The translations under genes were made by a program, and so were the position numbers. The notes below the pieces were generated by a model that saw only the letters and a program-made list of their open reading frames with translations, was not told the DNA's origin and searched no databases. A DNA stretch of 64,000 nt from Gnetum montanum (taxonomy: Eukaryota; Streptophyta; Gnetopsida; Gnetales; Gnetaceae), in assembly GCA_015680685.1 (NCBI GenBank), contig MNCI01036774.1, forward strand, positions 242,327 through 306,326, in the 5' to 3' direction. This document shows positions 55,961 to 64,000 of the stretch, in pieces. Within the stretch, counting starts at the first letter, position 1, and each line of letters opens with the position of its first letter.

Positions 55961-56530
55961 ATTTTTCTATAGTATTTCTTCTTAACAGATCACTACTCCA
56001 TGGAAAGGTAGAAATGTGCCAACACTTTCCTAGAGGAAATGTTCTATGAGAAAAACTAGAAACAGAGCAAGATTAAATGGATTTATGGAAATACAATAGT
56101 AAAATTGCATAAAATCTTAAACATTGAAGATGAGCTACTATTAACATGAGTAAACATTTTGGAAAATAAAGTTGTTCAAATCAATCAACAATACCAAAAA
56201 TTGCTAAACCCTTGGCTCAAACAAGCAATTAAACAATTCCAAGAAATGAGTTGTAAGGCATACTATAATCTTAACTACTAACTAAAAAACTATGATAAAG
56301 CAAGAAAATAAAAATAACCCACTAAATAAAAGTAAATGAGTTTAATCAAATTTGAGCTTAAAATTTCATTGTACAAAGATCTTCCAAGAGTTAGTTTGTC
56401 CTAGCTCCCCCCTCCAAAAAAACAAATTTGCTTTAGGCTTTATATAGTAGCCTCTGGTAGTTACAATCATTACAGGAGTTAAGGCTACAAATGTGTCACA
56501 TTCTCCTCATATAACTATAAATCGTTAGAT
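55960..56530 (-). mobile_element. family-E LTR copy 3 (partial)
   Basis: AGAAAAACTAGAAACAGAGC, AAGATTAAATGGATTTATGG (56,049-56,088), CCAAGAAATG and GGCTTTATATAGTAGCCTCT (56,434-56,453) match family-E LTR copies 1 and 2 in order, including the minus-strand TATA box. Its 3' end with the primer site is missing. Confidence 0.65.
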
Positions 56531-56639
56531 AACTATTGAGTCTCTAGATAAATTCTTCTCATTTTTTGAATCTGGAATACCTCTACTAATAAGTGTTATG
56601 TTAATTTTCCATGATTGATAAGTACCTTAATGGCTTAAT

Positions 56640-59300
56640 TCATTGTATCTAGTTCAGCACTATTAAGTCCTTTGAGAATGTCTTCAGCTCCTAACCTACC
56701 TATATTTGATCCCATTATTGAATTAGTTGTTTTGATTAGCGTAGCTCCTACACTAAAACAAGCTTGTTTCAATTCAAGCTTCTTTTTAGCAATTTCATTC
56801 ATAACTCCTATAACTACCATCATCATCATCTCTAAGAACTCTTGTTTGCATCATGGCAATACTTCTCTTTTTGTTTTGGCTAGGTCATATAGCTCTTGAG
56901 CTATTCTCTCCATTTTCACAACAATAGCTTGTTTTTCCTTGATTTCTATAATTTCTTCTTTGGTTTATTACATCCATTCTCTATTATAGTTTACTTCAAT
57001 AATTAAATCTTTGAAGTCTAGTAGAGTCAAGTAGGAATAATCTAAAGCATTTACATTCTTGGCCTATTTCAATTTTGAGCTTGTGATGCCTAATCTTTCC
57101 TCCATCTAAGCAACTTCTTGCTCTTTATTTTCTAGCAATCATTCCTTGATAGTTATAATTACTTTTAGCTATTCACTTTACTCTCTAGAGCTTTTTAATT
57201 CATCCCACAACTTTGATGTCTCATGTTCCTTTTGCACAATAAATTCTTTAAGCTTAGCTATCTTATTGTTGGCTATTTGTTCCATATCCTTAATTAGAAT
57301 AGCTACAGTCTCTGACATATCTTGATGAGATATCATGAGCTTTTTCTTTCTAGTTTGTGGATCATCCTCCTTATACTAAAAGATGACACTAGCTTCCGTT
57401 TCTGGCTCTGTGAGTAGCTTTGCCTAAGGATGATATGCCCTTCTTCTTCTTTCACTCTGTAGGATCAAGCTACTCTAATTAAGTATCCTGATGGGACATC
57501 AAGGGTTAAGGATGAGCTCTCTTTTTCACTCTATTGTTGCTATAATTGTTGCTATTATATCTCCTTAGATTTTTGCTACTTCAAAAGCTACTGCTAATGT
57601 AGCTCTTTTAATTTTTGTTAATTAGCAGTAGTTGTTGTAGTAGCTCTTTTTTTGTCCTTGCTTACTCGACCCTTGTTTTCCTCATGGCTCTAACACTTGT
57701 GTATTCAATCCCATCAACGGGAAGCCTCTCATCAAGAATTGCATTTTCTAGCTCCAATAAGCTTCAAGAAAAATAATTTTCTTCCATCTGAACCAAATAT
57801 TCTTCTAAGAGGTCTCTAGGTAAAGGATGATCCCTATCCTTCATCCATATATACATTTCAATGATTGGAGCATCACAAGCTACAACTAATAGCTTCATGG
57901 ATAGACTTCTCTTTACCTATGTTGGAGCTTCATCTTTTGCTTGATTTACCTCTCTGTCAGTTTTTCTATGATAGACTACATCAGTATCATCTAGCTGATG
58001 AACATTTATAGTCTTAGCAATTGAATATATTCTTTTTGATGCTACAGAAAAACCACATTGCTTTCTATATCTTCTAGTCATTGTCCTTAGATTCCCTAAT
58101 TTGATGAATTTCCAAAGGTCAAATTTTAGAGGAAAAACCTCCTTATGCTTATAATCATGTTGTAGAGGACTTTTTCACATCTAACACCCTACTTCCAAAG
58201 CTACCAATTATAGAATCACAAATTTGGATAACCTAAAGACCTTCCCTTTAAAACCTGCTATCAAAATTTGCATATAGTGAGCATGTGGAAAGATAGCCTT
58301 ATGACATTTTCTCCTTATTTCATTGATGACCTGTTGGTCGACTCTTGATGGAAAAACTCCCAAAATTAGCTTGATCAAATGGGGATAAACATAATTCATT
58401 AAGAACTCTAAAGCTTATGCATCAAAATAGCTCCTCTAGTAGACAACTAGGAAGCAATCATAACAAGGGTCTTCTAGATAAGCTCTTCTTTGTGATGCAT
58501 AATCAAAAAGAAACTTGGGGCCATTTTCTCAAGTTCAAGAATTTCACTTACTAAACAATCTAACAAAGATAAATTAAGACTTAATTGAACCCCTTATTCA
58601 TGAATTCCCAAAAGACTCTACTATAATGCATCATTCATATATTGAATAGGAAAGTATGTCTCTTATTTTTTAAGGATACCTAGGTCCAAACATGATAATT
58701 GGTAACTAAATTAATTTTGTCGCTAGAATAAAAATTTAAAGCTAAAATGAAAATCCTATGAGGGAACTTGAGCTCTAAAGTCTTTGAAATGACGTTCCTA
58801 TATCCCCATGCCTTCGCTAGACTAGTCAATGGTAGCTTGATGGTTCTCCCAAATTCAAGGTGGCTCCAAAACTTATCACTCAATACTTCCTTATTGAAAT
58901 GACAAGCTTTTGTCTCAACAATATCTTGCTCTATAATTCCATAAAACTCATATGCCTTCTTGATGCTAATATTAATATAGCACTCTGTATTTCCCCTAAA
59001 TCATAGCTTATTCTTTTCATAAAATTTTTTTACTATTAGGTGATTCAAAACATCTCTAATGAGGTTCTCCCTAGGCCTGAAGCTAGGCTTATGGAGCCCT
59101 ATTTTCTCATAAATCTCTTATCATTCTTTCATTGATTGTATAGATTAAAAACTTGATTATTCTATTAAATCATGCTCTTCTTCAAACTTGAATAAATATG
59201 TCTCCTCTACTTTTAGCTATAGCCTCACAACATTGATCCGTTATTGAAGCTAATAAATATTTAAATTAAACCATTTCTTGGAATTTTTAAGGTGTCTCTT
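56640..59300 (-). pseudogene. long coiled-coil extra ORF of a retroelement, decayed
   Basis: Read on the minus strand from about 59,300 to 56,640, with many stops, the frame contains VLSDKFWSHLEFGRTIKLPL, TSLAKAWGYRNVISKTLELK (about 58,870-58,770), NYVYPHLIKLILGVFPSRVD (58,395-58,340), AHYMQILIAGFKGKVFRLSK, then DAPIIEMYIWMKDRDHPLPR (about 57,870) and a long coiled coil: MISHQDMSETVAILIKDMEQ, IANNKIAKLKEFIVQKEHET (57,340-57,220). The end (ELKQACFSVGATLIKTTNSI) is open from 56,829 to 56,635. Domain order (globular start, coiled centre) parallels the extra ORF at 33,244-36,052, though the two are not closely similar. It lies upstream (minus strand) of a family-E LTR, so it may be that family's extra ORF. 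Confidence 0.6.
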
Positions 59301-59569
59301 CTTTCTCCTTGTGAGACATTTTGGCTAACTTTCTAATGATTTACAAGAAAACTTTGGCAATGCTCCTCTAATGGTAGCTCAATCTTAGTTCTTAGCTCTA
59401 ACTATTAATGGATGCACTTTTAAAATCTACTCTGATTCCACTCATTCATACTTAGAGCCTTATTTTTTAATTTGTTCACTTGGAGACAAGTTATTCAACT
59501 TGGTTCTTGCCACAAGTTGTGAGCTTTAATTTATTTGAGCTACTTCATTAAAAGCTTATCCTAATGTGG

Positions 59570-61340
59570 CTAGTAAACCATTAGAGCTTTTATTTGTAGA
59601 ACCAAATTTTTAGTTCTATGAACCTACACTAAATATATAAGCTAATGTGGCAAGGATTCTCTAAAGCCCATTTTTAGAGTTGACTCTTTCAACTTGACAA
59701 ACTTACTAACTTTCTAAAGCTAATGTGGCTTGTGAAAAAGGGTATAATTTGTAGAACCATTCTTTGGTTTTACCAATAAGTTTCTTTTAGTATTTTAATT
59801 CCGTCTATATTGACGTAGCAAACCATTGTCAAGGCTAGCTTTTGAAATGTATTCATAGAACCATTTCAAAGCTTGTTCATAAAATCATTTTTGTGCTCCA
59901 TGAACTCGTTCTACAAGGAAGCTAACATGGTAGAATGAATTCAAGCTTCTTTGCAAAACCAATTTTTAGTTCTTCATGTTGCACCATGCTCTTCATAACT
60001 TGCTCAGGTAGATTAAAAACATAAGGCACATGTGCTCAATTCTTGATGGGTCTAAGATAAGCTCTATTCATCATGGCTTGTATAAACATTTTGACTTTTC
60101 TTTGCAGAACCAAATGTTGGTCCTACAAACTAGCATTATATAGAGGCTGACATGGCAAAGTTTTCTCAAGGGCCATCTTTATGAGCTCATTAATTTCCCA
60201 AAGCTAACGTGGTTCATAGAACTAATTTTCAAGCCCGTTTGTAAAGCTAAATTTCAAATTCATAAGATGGTTTTACGAGTTGATGTGAATGTCATGATTG
60301 AGTGTCTTTTAAAAATTTCCAATGCATCCTTTGAAAATAGTTTAGCTATTTGTAGAACCATTTCGTAGAGCCATTTTTTTTATTCTACAAACTCACAATA
60401 CGTAAACACTAACATGGAAAAGCTCCTCTAAAGCTTCCTTTCTATACCAATTTCAAATTTATGAATATGGTGACGTTTTAGGAACTAACATGGTAGAGCC
60501 AATTTTAGACTTCTTTGTAGGGTTGAGTTTTAGCTTTATATACTGGTTCTACAAGCTGATGTGGTAGAACCATTTTTATGCTTGCTTGTAGAACCAAATT
60601 TTAGCTCTACAAGTGATGCTTTTTCTTCAAAGCTAACATGGTAGAGCTACTTTTGCGCTTACTCATAGAACTAGATTTTGGTTCTATGATCTAGTAATTG
60701 AGCTTCCACATCACAATACATGACGTTACCTTAATTGTTAATTTATCAAAGCAAAAGCAACTACATAATGTCTATTAATAGCTTTTATGTACTTCTTTGT
60801 TTGTAGAGCCTTTTTAAGAAATCATTTTTTGCCTCTACAAATCCTTTGCCACATAATGAAGCTAACATGATAGAACCAAAAAGTATGTTTCTTGTATAGT
60901 CATTTCCTAGTTCTACATATAACACCTCATTTCGAGCTCTTTCTTTGAATTATGACATAGAAGCTAAGATAATAGAACCAATTTTGTCCTTACCCGTAGA
61001 ACTGGATTTTGGTTCTACAAACCACATAATCAAACTCCTACGTGTTAATGCTAACCCATGAAAGTGGAGATGAATTAAGAGCTTATTTATATAGCTCTTT
61101 CATGGAATGATTCTTCAACCTCAAAAACCTTCCCATCTAAATAGAGATGACTTGGTAGAACCATTCTTTCCACTTTTTTGTAGAACTAGTTCTTGGTTCA
61201 ACTAACATACTTTACACGATAGCTTACATGTCACATGGGATATACATAAAGCTAATTTTAGTCTTTCCTTATGCTTTAATCCTGTGAACCTAATTCAAGG
61301 AAAATCATCTTATAGAGCCTATTTTTGGTTCTATGAGCTA
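59570..61340. repeat. array of degenerate repeats with TAGAACC...GGTTCTA hairpins
   Basis: Two words alternate through 1.8 kb: AGCTAACATGGTAGAACCA (variants near 59,640, 59,718, 59,930, 60,202, 60,485, 60,557, 60,631, 60,860, 60,962) and a hairpin of the form GTAGAACC-A/T5-7-GGTTCTAC. Hairpins or their decayed forms are at 59,596, 59,751, 59,952, 60,104, 60,365, 60,589, 60,665, 60,997, 61,180 and 61,313. The best preserved are 60,665-60,689 and 60,997-61,021. Spacing is about 75 to 330 bases. There is no coding frame. The array ends 15 bases before a family-F LTR. Confidence 0.75.
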
Positions 61341-61352
61341 ACACAACAAGTG

Positions 61353-62507
61353 TGTTGACCTTTTGGTATGTCAAAACCTTAAGGAAAATGGAGAACAAAG
61401 AATGTTTGTTGTAGAGAATGTGTGTACAAGACATGAACAAGAACTTCACATTAGGACTAAGGACTTAGGGAAAAGAAGATCTACAAAAAATTGATAAAGT
61501 GAAGATCCAATGAGTTAACATGAGAGTATGAATGAGCATGAACTAAAACCAAAGGCTACAAACCAAATGAAGATGCTCCAAAGAGTTGAGAAGAAGCCAA
61601 ATTAACAAGAGAAAGCCTCAGGAACCAAAGTTCAAGAGTTAAGAAGACATCTCCAAGAAATAGTAGATGTCTCTGTTGAGAAGAAAGTGATCATAGGAAG
61701 ATGTCTCTAAGAAACAATATATGTCTCCATATAAAAGAAAATGTCTCTTAAGAGATGTCCCACTTCAAAATGAGACATCTCTCCAGAATTAAAGCAGATC
61801 TTAGGTAGATGTCCCAACTTCAAAGGAGACATCTACACTAGCCATTGAGTAGCCATTACATGAACTTTGAAACATTTTTAGAAACTCTTAAGCTAGAAGA
61901 AGACATCAAATTCTTGAGAATTGTGCAAGCGTTGTCAACATTGAAGTAATCATTGTCTAATCTATGCTCTTGTACTCCTATCCTTCATTATCACATCATT
62001 TGCTTGGATGTATGTTAATTGTATCTTGAATTGATCTTCAATGACAAGGACTTGTAATTGTAGTTACATTCTTCCCTTATATCTTTTCTTTTTCTTATTT
62101 CCCTACAGGGTTTATGTGCTTCTTGCGAGAAGGCATTTGTATTGAGCTTGTTGGGACCCTGTGGGATTGAGTGGTTTTGCAGCAACAAAACACTTCGATG
62201 TAAAGCTTAGAGCTTATACAGGGTGTGGTTCCCTTCAAACCACATTTTGAGCTTGTTGGGACCTTGTAGAGTTGAGTGTTTTCACAACAATGAAACACTT
62301 TAGAGTGGAGCTCAAATATTGTAAAGGTTGTGATATCTTTTAAACCACATTTTAAAGAAACAAAGTCTAGAGGTGTGCACGCATTTGACCCTCCAAGTGT
62401 GGACATAACCAAGTTGGGGAACCATGTAAAATTTATCTTTTATTTTGGTGGGTACAGTAATTTAAATTAGGGAACTTATTCAACCTCCCTTCTAAGTTCT
62501 TGATCCA
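61353..62507 (+). mobile_element. family-F (copia-like) LTR
   Basis: It starts TGTTGACCTTTTGGTATGTC and ends near CTTCTAAGTTCTTGATCCA at 62,507, about 1,155 bases. The U3 carries nine AGACATCT/AGATGTCT words in 61,646-61,834. The minus-strand copy at 49,349-50,388 and the truncated one at 52,168 are relatives. No TGGTATCAGAGC primer site follows and no polypurine tract precedes, so it may be a solo LTR; a target duplication was not found by eye. Confidence 0.7.
62144..62353. repeat. 105-bp tandem duplication in the family-F LTR
   Basis: GAGCTTGTTGGGACC occurs at 62,144 and 62,249, and AAACCACATTTT at 62,237 and 62,342, giving two 105-base units. The minus-strand frame at 62,095-62,412 owes its internal repetition (KCGLK..T) to this. 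Confidence 0.9.
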
Positions 62508-62599
62508 AAAAGTGTTCTTAAGAAATTCTTCCTTCAAAATAATTGTTGAAAACCTTTGTAAAGCTAATCTTTGATTCTATTGTCATACTCCTATCATTT

Positions 62600-63990
62600 A
62601 ACTGATTCAAAGAATTAAATCAGCCTAGGATCAAGCCCCTTTTCCTAAAATGATAGGCTTTCTTTTTGCACTCAACTATTTATGCTAATGCTAATCCCAT
62701 ATTGAGATGAAACTGGTCTTTAAGCTCTGTAAATCAATTTTCAATGGTCTCATCTTAACTAACAAATAGAAAGAGTGTAAGTTTAAGCCAAGTCAAACTT
62801 GTACAAGTTTTGTCCTTGATATCTAATTCAATTGTTCTACCTGATGTTAGATTTAATTTGAAACCCTAGCTCCTTGTACTAACTACAACTTCATGAGCTT
62901 ATATGATCAATAGAACAGAATATTTTGGTATTTTTTACTTAGCTTTAAATCATTTTGGTCCAAAAATAAATTTGTTCAAAAAGACTTTAATCTTCACAAA
63001 ATCTCTACTGAAACTTCCCCTAAAATTTACCTCCAATTAGAGATTGTTTTTCATACATCAATATGATGTGGTAAATCTTAGCTCATTCTCATCGCATGAC
63101 TATATCAATGAAAATTGTGGGATATCATGCAAAGAAGTAAATCTAATAATTCAAGTCTTTTTTCATTCCATGAAAGTGGATATTGTTGCATTACCATCAA
63201 CATAATAGGGATATGAATATAACTCTAAGATAGAGAACTAGGCTTTGTTAAGCTCATAAGTTTCATTTAAGACTTGAATAAAAATCTCTGATTCTTAAAT
63301 TGAGCTCCATATAAGGGCTACCTACCTTATCTACAACAAAGCAATTTGCTTTAGCTAATTACCCTTTAGTTATGTAGTAGAGATCAAAGACTTAATCCCT
63401 ACTCCATAAATGCCTGAAATTTCACAATATGGTCCTTTATCCCTGTTGTTTGCTTTAGCTTCTTACTCTCCATCTAAATAAGTAGATAACAAGATATGAT
63501 TAGCCTTTTCCTCTACCATTCAATCCAGAAGATCTTACATGTATAAAGGCTCATATTGGTCATATAAAGATTCTTGAGCTTTGTATGCTACAAGTTCATC
63601 CTCTATCTCGATGTTGAGCAAGACATCTTTAAGGTCATCTAGTGCAACCATAACTAGATCCCTAGAGAACCATCCATGAGCATCTCTTCATCTTTCTTGA
63701 TCATCTTGATGATAATCCAACATAATTGGTGAAAGGATCTTATCCTTTGAATGCTCAAAGGTGATAAAAGTCATTCTTCCTTTCAATGCATTTCCAAAAG
63801 TATTTGATGGAGTCTTGGCACTCTATGCCTTCTTGTTTATGTTTATAACCTACACATAACATGAAAAGCACATACTTGATTTGAATAAAAGTTAAAATCA
63901 AGAATGTACAAGTATTTCCAAGCAATTCACTAATCCCCTTCCCAAAAATTATGTTAATGATAGGAGTCCCACTAGTTTTGGACCAATGGG
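62600..63990 (-). pseudogene. N-terminal gag region of an Athila-like element, decayed
   Basis: The minus strand reads GRMTFITFEHSKDKILSPIM, LDYHQDDQER (63,790-63,700), RDLVMVALDDLKDVLLNIEI (63,660-63,600), EDELVAYKAQESLYDQYEPL (about 63,600-63,540), then EEKANHILLSTYLDGE and GPYCEISGIYGVGIKSLIST (about 63,440-63,380). This is the domain found at 12,780-13,110 on the plus strand (KAFILFEDVNDPTL, VDLKEDLNNLGLQEFQAFYM, LSDYEPYL). Copies agree in order and spacing. VALIWSSI.ESEIFIQVLNE and YSYPYYVDGNATISTFME continue to about 63,150. Towards 62,600 the frame is lost. Stops are mostly TAG. Confidence 0.65.
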
Positions 63991-64000
63991 ATACATCATA

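Overview
This window looks like nuclear DNA of a seed plant with a large, old, repeat-filled genome, most likely a gymnosperm. That is an inference from the AT-rich composition, the dominance of long-decayed Ty3 and Ty1 LTR retrotransposons nested in each other, and the plant gene fragments (ACC-oxidase-like, HAK/KUP potassium transporter, pectin acetylesterase, UDP-glycosyltransferase, LRR receptor). I see no intact cellular gene, rRNA, tRNA or CRISPR array. Almost every reading frame over 60 codons is a remnant of a retroelement or a chance frame.

Layout. 1-1,445: start of a minus-strand LTR element with an undamaged 150-codon gag-like frame. 1,450-3,110: a CAG/CGG-rich block, an ACC-oxidase exon fragment and an unidentified exon-like frame. 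3,200-6,078: 3' part of a family-A element with its 3' LTR. 6,080-10,741: a Tekay/Del-like chromovirus remnant. 10,742-24,870: a nest. A plus-strand Athila-like element (gag, PR, RT, RNase H, INT) follows a family-B LTR that is split by a family-A solo LTR (TSD ACAAT). Its protease gene is split by a complete 5.8-kb gag-only family-A element on the minus strand (TSD ATTGC). 25,268-30,335: intronless pseudogenes of pectin acetylesterase, an LRR receptor and a HAK transporter, all on the plus strand, around a degenerate triplet-rich tract. 30,425-36,052: a second Athila/Tat-like element with integrase, a conserved hairpin-bearing module and a long coiled-coil extra ORF. 36,060-43,000: AT-rich decay, a family-B LTR, an extra-ORF remnant and a family-E LTR. 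43,000-44,110: a gene-like CpG-bearing segment holding the only N. 44,110-54,000: remnants, with family-F and family-E LTRs and a gag. 54,060-55,640: a UDP-glycosyltransferase pseudogene with its promoter. 55,960-64,000: family-E LTR, coiled-coil ORF, an array of hairpin-forming repeats, a family-F LTR and gag N-terminal remains.

How the parts relate. Three modules recur in different elements: an Athila-like gag (12.7-14.3 kb, 50.6-51.7 kb, 62.6-64 kb), a roughly 750-bp module with a conserved hairpin (3.5-4.3, 16.6-17.3, 31.7-32.5 kb), and an extra ORF ending in an FAAW..NI..FP..P.PW domain (16.0-16.4 and 33.2-36.1 kb). Together they suggest that the gag-only family-A element is a deletion derivative of a larger gag-pol-module-extra-ORF element and depended on such relatives for Pol. 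Stop codons in the remnants often stand where a sister copy has Trp or Gln, the pattern expected from C-to-T decay of methylated DNA. I found no convincing new cellular system; the most interesting signals are features of the retroelements themselves.
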